From assembly GCF_001423845.1 (NCBI RefSeq), contig NZ_LMPM01000001.1:2003398-2067397 (forward strand): a stretch of 64,000 nucleotides of DNA. The letters run 5' to 3'. Shown in pieces: positions 8,886 through 17,051 of this stretch. A program made the translations under genes and the position numbers. The number at the start of each line of letters is the position of its first letter. The stretch's first letter is position 1. The notes below the pieces were generated by a model, which was not told the DNA's origin, ran no database searches, and worked only from the letters and a program-made list of their open reading frames with translations. The stretch comes from Sphingomonas sp. Leaf357 (lineage in GTDB: Bacteria; Pseudomonadota; Alphaproteobacteria; Sphingomonadales; Sphingomonadaceae).

Positions 8886-8939
8886 CGCAAGCTTCGGCTT
8901 GCGGCCTCGTCCTTCGCCGCCACACTCAAGTTGGCGGCG
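8886..8939 (+). other. Two hairpins in the exbB-exbD spacer
   Basis: The first hairpin is CGCAAGC at 8886-8892 with a TTCG loop and GCTTGCG at 8897-8903, a C(UUCG)G tetraloop. The second is CGCCGCCA at 8915-8922 with TGGCGGCG at 8932-8939 (perfect 8 bp, 9-nt loop). Neither has a T-run. They probably mark an mRNA processing or stabilising site between genes needed in unequal amounts (inference). Confidence 0.55.
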
Positions 8940-8966
8940 CGAATGAACGGATAGGGATAGCCCTCA

Positions 8967-9452
8967 ATGGCAATAAGTGCTGGCGGCGATAACGAAAAGC
9001 CGATGTCCGACATCAACACGACCCCATTGGTCGACGTGATGCTCGTGCTGCTGATCATCTTCTTGATCGCGGTTCCGGTCGCCATCCAGGCGATCAAGGT
9101 CAAGCTTCCTAGCGTGAAGTACGACCCGACCACGACCAAGCCGGAAAACGTGTCGCTGTCGATCACGACCGACAAGGATGGCCGGTGCGCGATCTACTGG
9201 AACATGACGCGGGTGACGCATCAGGAACTGCTCGACCGTGCCGTGAAGAAGCTGCAGGCCGAGATCGATCGTGCCGGTGGTGCCAACAACCTCCCGGCGG
9301 GATACGAGCTGCCGGAAGCGCATATTCGCGGTGACGTGGCCACGCCGTACCAGTGCATCGGTGGCGCAATCTACACGATGCAGATGGCCGGTTTCGCCAA
9401 GGTCGGGTTCATTTCCGAACCGCCCCCCGGCGAAGCGACGACCCGTCTGTAA
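8967..9452 (+). CDS. exbD: ExbD/TolR family protein (first copy)
   Basis: A 161-residue ExbD-type protein with one membrane helix at about 22-42 (VDVMLVLLIIFLIAV). It holds the conserved aspartate of the PLVDVMLVLL motif that carries protons. The periplasmic part is longer than that of the second copy and contains two cysteines, one in YQCIGG, that could form a disulfide. It is the third gene of the tonB operon, 96 bp after exbB. Confidence 0.9.
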   Translation: MAISAGGDNEKPMSDINTTPLVDVMLVLLIIFLIAVPVAIQAIKVKLPSVKYDPTTTKPENVSLSITTDKDGRCAIYWNMTRVTHQELLDRAVKKLQAEIDRAGGANNLPAGYELPEAHIRGDVATPYQCIGGAIYTMQMAGFAKVGFISEPPPGEATTRL

Positions 9453-9482
9453 CGGTCCGCTGAGACTCAGGAGTAATTTGAT

Positions 9483-9911
9483 ATGGCAATGAGTGGCGGT
9501 TCCGACGACGGTGAACCGATGATGGAAATGAACATGACGCCGTTGATCGACGTCCTGCTCGTGCTCCTCATCATGTTCATCATCACCATTCCGATCCAGA
9601 CGCACGCGGTGAAGGTCGACCTCCCGGTCAACGATCCGTCGAACAAGCAGCCGATCATCGATCCGCAAAAGAACAAGGTCGTGATCGATCCGGCGGGCCA
9701 GATTTCCTGGAACGGCGCACCGGTCGATCCGGTGACACTCCAGCAATATCTGGAGCAGACGACTCAGATCAAGCCCGAGCCGGAACTGCATTTCCAGCCC
9801 GATCCGCAGGCGCGTTACGCTCGCGTCGACGAGATTCTGGCGGTGATCAAGCGCTCCGGCGTGACGAAGCTCGGCTTCATCGGCAACGAGCAGTATCGCA
9901 ACGACTTCTGA
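9483..9911 (+). CDS. exbD: ExbD/TolR family protein (second copy)
   Basis: A 142-residue ExbD-type protein with the NMTPLIDVLLVLLIMFIITI membrane segment at about residues 17-36 and the conserved proton-carrying aspartate. The periplasmic domain ends in GVTKLGFIGNEQYRNDF. Two neighbouring, non-identical exbD genes after exbB are a usual arrangement in sphingomonads and xanthomonads; the two copies may form mixed dimers in the channel (inference). A terminator follows. Confidence 0.9.
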   Translation: MAMSGGSDDGEPMMEMNMTPLIDVLLVLLIMFIITIPIQTHAVKVDLPVNDPSNKQPIIDPQKNKVVIDPAGQISWNGAPVDPVTLQQYLEQTTQIKPEPELHFQPDPQARYARVDEILAVIKRSGVTKLGFIGNEQYRNDF

Positions 9912-9938
9912 TCCTCGAGATCAGCAGTTTAGAATTGG

Positions 9939-9968
9939 AGGGCGGTCCCGCTGGGGCCGTCCCTTTTT
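9939..9968 (+). terminator. Rho-independent terminator of the tonB operon
   Basis: A GC-rich stem (GGGCGGTCCC with GGGGCCGTCCC, one bulge) with a 3-nt loop, followed by TTTTT at 9964-9968, 30 bp after the second exbD stop. Confidence 0.8.
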
Positions 9969-10081
9969 CGTCTGATGCTGTGGTCTCGCGATACACTTGT
10001 CAGCATGACGTAAAAGTGAAATATTGATGTCACAAAACTGAAACCTTCCGGGCAATGGAAGGGCGGCGCGGGAGATCGATC

Positions 10082-10435
10082 ATGCGGATGCTGGCTGTTA
10101 CGATGGTTGTGCTAGGGATTGCCGCGACGCCATCCGCCGCCAACGCACAGGATCACACCGGCTATCGGCAGATCGCCGCCGGCAACTACGCCCGCGCCGA
10201 GCGGACGCTGACCACCGAATTGAAATCCTTTCCGCAACGGCCGGAGCTGATGCTCAACCTCGCTGCGATTTATCGGCACACCGATCGCGCGGGTGAGGCT
10301 CGAGCGCTGTACGAATCAGTGCTGGCTCAGCCGGACGTGTTGATGGATCTTTCGGCTGACACCACGGCGTCGTCGCATGTGCTGGCGCAGAAGGGCTTGC
10401 GCCAATTGTCGGGCGTTCAGCTTTCTTCACGCTGA
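10082..10435 (+). CDS. Exported tetratricopeptide-type small protein
   Basis: A 117-residue protein with a signal peptide (MRMLAVTMVVLGIAATPSAA, cleavage near NA/QD). The mature part carries one to two TPR-like helical hairpins (GNYARAERTLTTEL, PELMLNLAAIYRHTDRAGEARALYE). It probably serves as a periplasmic protein-protein interaction module. The start at 10082 was chosen because it begins the signal peptide; an ATG at 10055 would add MEGRRGRSI. It is monocistronic after the tonB terminator. Confidence 0.72.
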   Translation: MRMLAVTMVVLGIAATPSAANAQDHTGYRQIAAGNYARAERTLTTELKSFPQRPELMLNLAAIYRHTDRAGEARALYESVLAQPDVLMDLSADTTASSHVLAQKGLRQLSGVQLSSR

Positions 10436-10564
10436 TTCCGTTCTTGGGAATCTTCGGCGCTTCTTGATTGTCGAGACAATTTAACGGTCTGTTCAAGACG
10501 CCAGGTCTTCAATTCGGACGCGGCCAATTGACCCGCCGGCTGCGATGCCCCGTGTTCGTGAACG

Positions 10565-11119
10565 CTACAGCTTCGGCAACGTCACGCCGCGTTGCCCCAT
10601 ATATTTCCCTGCGCGGTCGGCATAGCTGACTTCGCAGGGTTCGTTGCCCTGCAGGAACAGGAATTGGCAGGCACCCTCGTTGGCGTAGATCTTCGCGGGT
10701 AGCGGGGTGGTGTTCGAGAATTCGAGCGTCACATGGCCCTCCCAGCCGGGCTCGAGCGGGGTAACGTTGACGATGATCCCGCAGCGGGCATAGGTAGATT
10801 TACCGAGGCAGATCACCAGTACGTCGCGCGGCACGCGAAAATATTCCACGGTGCGGGCAAGCGCGAAGCTGTTTGGGGGAATGACGCACACGTCGGTCTT
10901 GCGGTCGACGAAGCTGTTGGCGGCAAAATCCTTCGGATCGACGATGACGCTGTCGATGTTGGTGAAGATCTTGAACTCGTCCGATACGCGCGCATCATAG
11001 CCGTAGGAAGACAGGCCGTAGCTGATGCAGCCGTCGCGCTGCTGGCGATCGACGAACGGCTCGATCATTCCGGACGACAGGGCCTGTTCGCGGATCCAGC
11101 GGTCGGAGAGGATGGACAT
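10565..11119 (-). CDS. dcd: dCTP deaminase
   Basis: A 184-residue enzyme converting dCTP to dUTP, a source of dUMP for thymidylate. Family landmarks are [20 protein letters not shown], the catalytic-site stretch [40 protein letters not shown] and the C-terminal [12 protein letters not shown]. Length is normal. It is followed at 66 bp on the same strand by cytidine deaminase, so two pyrimidine deaminases sit together. The 129 bp between this gene and the TPR gene hold nothing I can name. Confidence 0.95.
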   Translation of the reverse strand: MSILSDRWIREQALSSGMIEPFVDRQQRDGCISYGLSSYGYDARVSDEFKIFTNIDSVIVDPKDFAANSFVDRKTDVCVIPPNSFALARTVEYFRVPRDVLVICLGKSTYARCGIIVNVTPLEPGWEGHVTLEFSNTTPLPAKIYANEGACQFLFLQGNEPCEVSYADRAGKYMGQRGVTLPKL

Positions 11120-11185
11120 CTTGGGCTTGCTCCGGGTTGCGTGGGGCCTGTTTCACGGCTCGCGCGGGATCGCGCAAGTGGGCGA

Positions 11186-11665
11186 TCAGCCGATTCCCAG
11201 ATCCTTCGGGCCGAAGGCGTGGGGCAGCAGTTCGGACAGCATGTGGCGATCGACCGCGTCGCCAGTCGCGCTGCCGCACCACACGACGATATCGCGTCCG
11301 CCGATCTGGGCGGCTTCGTTGATCACCTGGCGGCAACGGCCGCAGGGTCCGACCGGCGTGTCGCCCGTCACCGCGCCGTCACGGATCGCGCCGCCGATGA
11401 CACCGACCGCCAGCACGTCGGCGAGGCGACCGGCGCTGTTGGCGGTGGCGAGGGCGACCGTCTCGGCGCATAGCGACAGGCCGTAGCTGGCGTTTTCGAA
11501 ATTGGTTCCGGTGACGATGCTGCCGTCGGTGAGCAGCAGCGCGGCCCCCACGCCGAAATTGGAATAGGGGGCGTGGGCGCGGGTCGCGGCGTCGCGGGCG
11601 GCGGCGATGAGGCGGTTGCGGGTAATGTCGTCGAAGATCGGAGCGGGCATCGGGTTTCCAGTCAT
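11186..11665 (-). CDS. cdd: Cytidine deaminase
   Basis: A 159-residue homotetramer-type cytidine deaminase that salvages cytidine and deoxycytidine to uridine forms. The zinc ligands and catalytic glutamate are visible in LCAETVALA and PVGPCGRCRQVINE. The N-terminal APYSNFGVGAALL and TNFENASYGLS are typical substrate-binding motifs. ATGs at 11665 and 11650 are both possible starts. A lone copy of an intergenic repeat related to TTCGACAGGC lies just upstream at about 11701-11730. Confidence 0.93.
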   Translation of the reverse strand: MTGNPMPAPIFDDITRNRLIAAARDAATRAHAPYSNFGVGAALLLTDGSIVTGTNFENASYGLSLCAETVALATANSAGRLADVLAVGVIGGAIRDGAVTGDTPVGPCGRCRQVINEAAQIGGRDIVVWCGSATGDAVDRHMLSELLPHAFGPKDLGIG

Positions 11666-11756
11666 CGCGGGTTTTCGTCTGTATGCGCAAGAAGAGTAAG
11701 ACGGTGCCTCGACAGGCCCAGCACGACCGGCGGGTGCGCTTTTCGAGACGCGATCC

Positions 11757-12449
11757 TCACGGCGCGACCACGTTCCAGTGCACCGGGCCGTCGATGCCGT
11801 CGATCCGTTTGACGTCGCTCGCCTGCCACATGCGCCAGGGGCGGGCGGCGTAATCGGGCGGGAAGAAGTTGCGCAGGCTCCATAACGGACGGTCGACCCC
11901 GGCGGAAAGCGAATAGGCGGCCTCGACCGGGGCGGCGATCTTGAGCAGGATCGGCTTCCCGGTGTGCGATTCGACCATCGTCACGAAACGGGTCACCTCG
12001 GCTATCACCACGTCCCGCTCCGGATGCGACGTGCAATCGGGGGAGAAATCGATCAGCACCGCGGCGGGCAATGCGTCCTCCACGCGCGGGACGGTGGTGT
12101 TGAAATTGTTCGCCTGGTCCGCCGCCAGCCGGCAGAAGGACCAGACGTGCAGCGCGCCGCGCCGCATGCCGGCGGCATGGGCATCGGCCCAGCTGGTGGC
12201 GAATTGCGCATCGCGCCCATCCGCACCCATCGTCGCGCGCATGTACGCGAAGTCGGCGCCGGAGGCGGCGACGGTCGGCCAGTGGATCGCGCCCTTGCTC
12301 TCGTCGACATCGACGCCCTGGAACTCGTAATCCTTGCGCGAAGGATGCCATCCGGTGACGAACACCCAGCCCAGCAGCGCGATCGCCAATAGGCCGAACA
12401 GGGCCACGCCCGCCCAACCCAGACGACGTCCGAAAAGGCGCAAACTCAC
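11757..12449 (-). CDS. GH25-family lysozyme-like protein, membrane-anchored
   Basis: A 230-residue protein with an N-terminal transmembrane anchor (residues about 10-34). A glycoside hydrolase family 25 domain follows: YEFQGVDVDESKGAIHWPTV, DFAYMRATMG, LIDFSPDC and WMWQ-like WRMWQASDVKRIDG. GH25 enzymes are muramidases that cleave peptidoglycan. The first acidic residue (GVDVDE) and the strand-end DFS are kept. It starts 6 bp after UPF0262 on the same strand and is probably cotranscribed with it. Confidence 0.82.
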   Translation of the reverse strand: MSLRLFGRRLGWAGVALFGLLAIALLGWVFVTGWHPSRKDYEFQGVDVDESKGAIHWPTVAASGADFAYMRATMGADGRDAQFATSWADAHAAGMRRGALHVWSFCRLAADQANNFNTTVPRVEDALPAAVLIDFSPDCTSHPERDVVIAEVTRFVTMVESHTGKPILLKIAAPVEAAYSLSAGVDRPLWSLRNFFPPDYAARPWRMWQASDVKRIDGIDGPVHWNVVAP

Positions 12450-12455
12450 TCGTCC

Positions 12456-12938
12456 TCAACCCTTGATGTGCAGCACGCAGATGAGCGTGAACAGACGCCG
12501 GGCGGTGTCGAAATCGATCTCGATCTTGCCCTCCAGTCGCTCCTTGAGCAATTCGGCGGCTTCGTTGTGAATACCGCGCCGCGCCATGTCGACGGTCTCG
12601 ATCTGCGCGGGCGTCGCGTTGCGGATCGCGGCATAATAGCTGTCGCAGATCGCGAAATAATCCTTAATCGGGCGGCGGAAGCGGCCGAGCCCGAGGACAT
12701 AGGTTTCGAGATGGCTGTCGTCTTCGCGATGGATCGCGATGCCGAGCCGCCCTTCCTCCACGCTGAGCGCGATCCGGTACGGGCCGGCATAGCCGTCGGC
12801 ATGCTCGCGCTGCGGCGCGAAATGATTGCCCTCGATCAGGTCGAAGATCGCGATGCGGCGTTCCTGTTCGATATCGGCCGAGCGCCACAGGATGGTGCGT
12901 TCGTCCAATTCGACATTGATGATCCGCGGGTCGGCCAT
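12456..12938 (-). CDS. UPF0262 family protein
   Basis: A 160-residue soluble protein matching the alphaproteobacterial UPF0262 family: RIINVELDERTILWRSADIEQERR at the start, FDLIEGNHFAP, LGRFRRPIKDYFAICDSYYAA in the middle, and DTARRLFTLICVLHIKG at the end. Function is unknown. A GTG six bases upstream (12944) is an alternative start. It is first in a pair with the GH25 gene. Confidence 0.9.
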   Translation of the reverse strand: MADPRIINVELDERTILWRSADIEQERRIAIFDLIEGNHFAPQREHADGYAGPYRIALSVEEGRLGIAIHREDDSHLETYVLGLGRFRRPIKDYFAICDSYYAAIRNATPAQIETVDMARRGIHNEAAELLKERLEGKIEIDFDTARRLFTLICVLHIKG

Positions 12939-13167
12939 CGTCACGCCCTATCGGGGAAGCGCCGCGGGGACAATCCGTGTGAGGGGCGGTGCAGAGCGGC
13001 ATTAACTGGTGCATCGTGCCCGCTCGCGTTCTCCGGAGTTTCCGTGCCCGCAAGCGTGGCCTGAGCGCAACGTGGGTCAAGCCGTCCCAGCGCGGAAAAC
13101 CTAAACACCGAACTGGTTTGTAAGATATGAAGCAATCGCAGGGAAGATGCTTAAATGATTAATGCAG

Positions 13168-13184
13168 CGTAAGAAATTCTTACG
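13168..13184. promoter_or_regulatory. 17-bp palindrome, likely activator binding site
   Basis: CGTAAGAA-A-TTCTTACG is a perfect inverted repeat of 8+1+8. It lies about 80-96 bp before the start site predicted from the downstream -24/-12 promoter, which is where enhancer-binding proteins usually bind. Its GTAAGAAAT core occurs again upstream of PEP-CTERM gene 3 (57888-57896). Confidence 0.6.
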
Positions 13185-13236
13185 TTTACCATTCCGCGCG
13201 GGGCTGTTTACCAAATTACTTACGGGAAATCCGTTA

Positions 13237-13253
13237 TTGGCACGATGTTTGCG
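13237..13253 (+). promoter_or_regulatory. Sigma-54 (RpoN) -24/-12 promoter
   Basis: TTGGCACGATGTTTGCG has the invariant GG-N10-GC and matches the YTGGCACGrNNNTTGCW consensus at every position except the last. The predicted start is about 13264, giving a leader of about 37 nt before the PEP-CTERM ATG. Confidence 0.72.
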
Positions 13254-13300
13254 ATGATTGATGCGAGGCCGTCAGCGGCTCGCTCAATTAGGAAACGACC

Positions 13301-13876
13301 ATGAACAAGATGAACGCCCTGCTCGCCGCCACGATGATCGCCGGCGCCGCAATCGCATTGCCGGCTTCGGCAACCACCTATGTCGTATCGCAGACGATCG
13401 GCGCCGGCGGAGTTACGGGCACGATCACGACCGACAACACGATCGGCACGATCTCAACGGCGAACATTACCGCCTTCAACCTGACGCTGAACGATGGCAC
13501 GACGACGTTCAATCTCACCAATTCCAACGGTCAGGTTCTTGTCGCTGACAGCGCCCTGACGGCAACAGGATCGGGGTTGTTCTTCAACTATTCGGCGGCC
13601 AGCGGCCTGGCACTGTTCCAGGCGCCCACGATCGGATCGAGCGTCACCTATTTCTGCTTGCAGGTGTCTGGCTGTTTCAATCCGGCCAGCATCCCGGGCC
13701 AGGGTCTGCGCATCACCGGCGGATATCTGAACAACACCAAGACGGGCAACGTTCAGTTCGCATCGGTTGCCGCCGTGCCGGAAACGGCCACCTGGGGCAT
13801 GATGATCCTCGGCTTCGGCATGATCGGTGCGGCCGTGCGCAGCCGTAAGGTCAAGACGAGCGTTTCTTACGCATAA
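13301..13876 (+). CDS. PEP-CTERM (PEPxxWA-type) sorted protein 1
   Basis: A 191-residue exported protein. It has a signal peptide (MNKMNALLAATMIAGAAIAL, cleavage after PASA). The threonine- and asparagine-rich beta mature domain is about 130 residues with two cysteines (FCLQVSGCF). The C-terminal sorting signal is VPETATWGMMILGFGMIGAA followed by VRSRK. Such tails are processed by exosortase in sphingomonads, which is not encoded here. Threonine replaces the usual second proline (PET for PEP). Transcription is probably from the sigma-54 promoter just upstream, and a strong terminator follows. Confidence 0.88.
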   Translation: MNKMNALLAATMIAGAAIALPASATTYVVSQTIGAGGVTGTITTDNTIGTISTANITAFNLTLNDGTTTFNLTNSNGQVLVADSALTATGSGLFFNYSAASGLALFQAPTIGSSVTYFCLQVSGCFNPASIPGQGLRITGGYLNNTKTGNVQFASVAAVPETATWGMMILGFGMIGAAVRSRKVKTSVSYA

Positions 13877-13902
13877 GACGGCTTAATCGCCTCAACGAAA
13901 AG

Positions 13903-13930
13903 CCGTCGGCCGGGAGGCCGGCGGTTTTTT
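13903..13930 (+). terminator. Rho-independent terminator
   Basis: CCGTCGGCC (13903-13911) pairs with GGCCGGCGG (13916-13924) across a GGGA loop, followed by six T at 13925-13930. It ends the PEP-CTERM gene 1 transcript. Confidence 0.9.
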
Positions 13931-14013
13931 GCTGCGTCATCCCTCCCCGCAATCCACATGCCGTTCGGCGCAAAGCGGGTTGAGGGATGACGCGGCGGGG
14001 CTATGACCGGCCG

Positions 14014-15507
14014 ATGGCCACCATCATCCCAATCTCGCCCGTTACCGAATCGACCAGCCTGCCGCAGAACGTGGAGGCGGAGGCGGCGATGCTGGGAGCG
14101 ATGATGATCGACAACCGGCTGGCCGACGATCTGATCGACAAGCTGGAACCGGAGCATTTCTTCGAGCCGCTTCACGGGCGCATCTTCGGCGCGATCAAGA
14201 CCGCGCGCGCCGCCGACATGCTGGCCACGCCGGTGACGCTGCGCCCGATGTTCGAGAGCGATGCCGGAATGAAGGAGGTCGGCGGGCCGGCCTATCTCGC
14301 GCAATTGACCGGCAGTGGGGCGGGCCTGATCGGTGCGCGGCAGTTCGCGCAGCAGATCTACGATCTGGCGATGCTGCGCACGCTGGTGACGGTCGGGCGC
14401 GGGCTGGTCGAGCGGGCGATGGATACGTCCGAGGAGGTCAATCCGCGCGCGCAGATCGAGGCGGCGGAAGAGGAATTGTTCAAGGTCGCGGCGGATGGCG
14501 GCACCGAAAGCGCGGTGAAGACCTTCGCGCAGGCGACGACAATGGCGGTGAAGATGGCGCAGCGCGCGCTGAATTCCGGCGGGCATCTGTCGGGCATCAC
14601 CACCGGTCTCGATAGCGTCAATTCCAAGATCGGCGGCATGCACAATTCGGATCTAATGATCCTCGCCGGGCGTCCGGGCATGGGCAAGACGTCGCTGGCC
14701 ACCAACATCGCGTTCAATGCCGCACAGCGCTACATGCGCGATCGGGCGGACGGGATGGAGCATTCGGCGTCGATGGGCGCGAAGGTGGCGTTCTTCAGCC
14801 TGGAAATGTCCGCCGACCAGCTGGCGACGCGTATCCTGGCCGAGCAGGCACGGATCAGTTCCGAGGCGCTGCGCATGGGCAAGATCAGCCGGCAGGAGTT
14901 CAACCAGCTCGCCGCCGCAGCCGCCGATCTGGAGAATCTGCCGCTGTTCATCGACGATACCGCCGGCCTGACGATCGGCGGGCTGCACACGCGGATGCGG
15001 CGGCTGCAGCGGCGGCACAATAACGAGATCGGGCTGGTGATTATCGATTACCTCCAACTGCTGACCGGATCGGCCAAGGCGTCGAGCGATGGGCGCGTGC
15101 AGGAAATCTCCGAGATTTCGCGCGGGCTCAAGACGCTTGCCAAGGATATGAACGTGCCCGTGATGGCGCTGTCGCAGCTCAGCCGTCAGGTCGAAAGTCG
15201 CGAGGATAAACGGCCGCAGCTCTCGGATTTGCGTGAATCGGGATCGATCGAGCAGGACGCCGATATCGTGATGTTCGTGTTCCGCGAGGATTATTATGTC
15301 GCGGCGAAGGAGCCGAAGCGCCCGACCGAAGGCGACAATGCCAAGATCTTCGAAGATCATGCGCAATGGGCGACGGACATGGAGCGCGTGTTCGGGTTGG
15401 CCGAGCTGATCGTGGCGAAACAGCGTCACGGTGCGACCGGCAAGGTGATGCTGAAGTTCGAGCCGAGCGTGACCCGCTTCTCCGATCTGGTCGGCGAAGG
15501 ATATTGA
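14014..15507 (+). CDS. dnaB: Replicative DNA helicase DnaB
   Basis: A 497-residue hexameric helicase of the replication fork. The N-terminal domain begins LPQNVEAEAAMLGAMM. The RecA-like motor has Walker A GRPGMGKTS (residues 219-227), the H1a glutamate in FFSLEMSADQL, Walker B IIDYLQLL, SQLSRQVE and the arginine-finger region DLRESGSIEQDAD. The start MATIIPIS at 14014 is preferred over the ATG at 13987, which adds an unconserved-looking MTRRGYDRP. A 13-residue insert before AKVAFFSLEM (RYMRDRADGMEHS) is notable but may be lineage-typical. Confidence 0.95.
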   Translation: MATIIPISPVTESTSLPQNVEAEAAMLGAMMIDNRLADDLIDKLEPEHFFEPLHGRIFGAIKTARAADMLATPVTLRPMFESDAGMKEVGGPAYLAQLTGSGAGLIGARQFAQQIYDLAMLRTLVTVGRGLVERAMDTSEEVNPRAQIEAAEEELFKVAADGGTESAVKTFAQATTMAVKMAQRALNSGGHLSGITTGLDSVNSKIGGMHNSDLMILAGRPGMGKTSLATNIAFNAAQRYMRDRADGMEHSASMGAKVAFFSLEMSADQLATRILAEQARISSEALRMGKISRQEFNQLAAAAADLENLPLFIDDTAGLTIGGLHTRMRRLQRRHNNEIGLVIIDYLQLLTGSAKASSDGRVQEISEISRGLKTLAKDMNVPVMALSQLSRQVESREDKRPQLSDLRESGSIEQDADIVMFVFREDYYVAAKEPKRPTEGDNAKIFEDHAQWATDMERVFGLAELIVAKQRHGATGKVMLKFEPSVTRFSDLVGEGY

Positions 15508-15523
15508 TCGCGGGCCTCCGGCC

Positions 15524-16906
15524 TTGAAGACGGTGATCGATACCGGGCTAGCGCTTTCGCCCGGGCTGGCGGCGATCCGGGCGCAGTTTACGGTACCGGC
15601 GGGATTTCCGCCCGAGGTGCTGGCGGCAGCCGCGGTGGCGGCGAAACGCGCGCCGACCGAGCATGTGGATCGCGCCGGAGCTCCGTTCGTCACGCTCGAT
15701 CCGGCGAGCTCCACCGATCTCGACCAGGCGTTCGCGATCGAGCGCAGCGGGGCCGACCTGCTGCTGCATTATGCGATCGCCGATGTGGCGTGGTTCGTCG
15801 ATGACGGCGGGGCGATCGACATCGAGGCGTGGAAGCGCGGCACGACCCTGTATCTGCCCGATGGCAAGGCCGGGCTGTATCCCCCGGTGCTGGCGGAAGG
15901 CGCGGCGAGCCTGTTGCCGGACGGGCCGCGCCCAGCGGTGGTGTTCGTAGTGCGGGTGGCACCGGACGGAGCGGTGGCGCTGGACGGCGTTGAGCGTGCG
16001 GTGATCCGCAGCCGGGCCAAGCTGGCCTATGACAGCGTGCAGGACGGCGATCTGCCCGCGGACTTCGCGGAACTGTCGCGGCGGATTACCGATGCGGAGA
16101 CCCGGCGGGGGGCAAGCCGGGTCGATCCACCGCAACAGGAGGTCGAGCCGACCGGCGATGGCCGCTTCCGGCTGGCCTTCGCGCCTCGGCTGGAATCGGA
16201 GGATCGCAATGCGGCGCTGTCGCTGGCGACGAACCTGGCGGTCGCGGCGGCGCTGGAGGCGCATCATACCGGGCTGTTCCGAGTGATGGCCGGACCGGAC
16301 GACCGCGCGGTGCTACGCCTGCGGCAGATCGCGGCGGGGCTGGGGCTGGACTGGCCGGCGGCCGTGTCGCTGACCGCGTTCGAGCCGACCCTGAACGGCG
16401 CGGATCCGGCGCAGGCGGCGTTCATGATCGCGCTGCGCCGGGCGGGGAGCGGGGCGTCCTATGTGCCGTATCGCGCGGGCGTGACGCCGTGGCATGCGGC
16501 GATGGCGGCGACCTATGCGCATGCGACCGCGCCGCTGCGGCGGCTGGCCGACCGCTATGTCGTTCAGGCGGCATTGGCGGTGGCGAATGGCAAGACGGTG
16601 CCGGATGTCGTCGCGCAGGCGTTCGAAACGCTGCCGCTGGTGATGGCGCGCGCCGATGCGATCGGCGGGCGGATCGATCGCGTGGTGGTCGATCTGGCCG
16701 AGGCGGTGATGCTGCACGGGCGAGAGGGCGAGGTGTTCGCGGCGACGATCGTCGATGCCGACGATCGCGGGGCGCACATCCAGTTGCGCGATCTGGCGGT
16801 GTTGGCGAGCGTGAAGACGGCCGGGCGCCCGGGAGATGCGGTTTCGGTCCGGTTGGTAGCGGCGGAAGTCGAGGCGCGGACGCTGAGTTTTGCGGTGGCG
16901 GATTGA
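15524..16906 (+). CDS. RNB-domain exoribonuclease (RNase II/R family)
   Basis: A 460-residue protein starting with TTG at 15524, 16 bp after dnaB. The catalytic RNB signature FVTLDPASSTDLDQAFAIE has the metal-binding aspartates. It continues with YAIADVAWFVDDGGAID, TLYLPDGKAGLYPPVLAEGAASLLPDG and the later YAHATAPLRRLADRYV. It is shorter than full RNase R (no N-terminal cold-shock domains seen) and has only a small C-terminal beta region. It likely degrades RNA 3' to 5'. Codon use is like that of dnaB. Confidence 0.9.
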   Translation: MKTVIDTGLALSPGLAAIRAQFTVPAGFPPEVLAAAAVAAKRAPTEHVDRAGAPFVTLDPASSTDLDQAFAIERSGADLLLHYAIADVAWFVDDGGAIDIEAWKRGTTLYLPDGKAGLYPPVLAEGAASLLPDGPRPAVVFVVRVAPDGAVALDGVERAVIRSRAKLAYDSVQDGDLPADFAELSRRITDAETRRGASRVDPPQQEVEPTGDGRFRLAFAPRLESEDRNAALSLATNLAVAAALEAHHTGLFRVMAGPDDRAVLRLRQIAAGLGLDWPAAVSLTAFEPTLNGADPAQAAFMIALRRAGSGASYVPYRAGVTPWHAAMAATYAHATAPLRRLADRYVVQAALAVANGKTVPDVVAQAFETLPLVMARADAIGGRIDRVVVDLAEAVMLHGREGEVFAATIVDADDRGAHIQLRDLAVLASVKTAGRPGDAVSVRLVAAEVEARTLSFAVAD

Positions 16907-16917
16907 CCCGCCCACCA

Positions 16918-17004
16918 CCGTGCGCCCTGAGCCTATCGAAGGGCCGTTTTCCTTGTCTGCGGTTGAAGAGAAGAACGGTGCTTCGACAGGCTCGGCACGA
17001 ACGG
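16918..17004. repeat. Intergenic inverted repeat, TTCGACAGGCTC family
   Basis: The left arm around CTGAGCCTATCGAAGGG (16927-16943) is an imperfect inverse of the right arm CTTCGACAGGCTCGGCAC (16981-16998), about 87 bp overall. A second member lies at 36029-36115, and lone arms are near 11701 and 45171. It sits between convergent genes. Confidence 0.7.
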
Positions 17005-17051
17005 GGCCGGGTGCTCGCTTCTAACCGACGTCGATTTCGGATCCGCGCGTC

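Larger units (their letters stand above)
12939..13300. other. Intergenic control region upstream of PEP-CTERM gene 1
   Basis: This 362-bp region has no gene. The right half is clearly more AT-rich than its surroundings and holds a TTTGTAAGATAT site (13117-13128), a perfect 17-bp palindrome (13168-13184), a related TACTTACG half-site near 13217-13224 and a sigma-54-type promoter (13237-13253). The left part contains nothing I can name. Confidence 0.7.
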
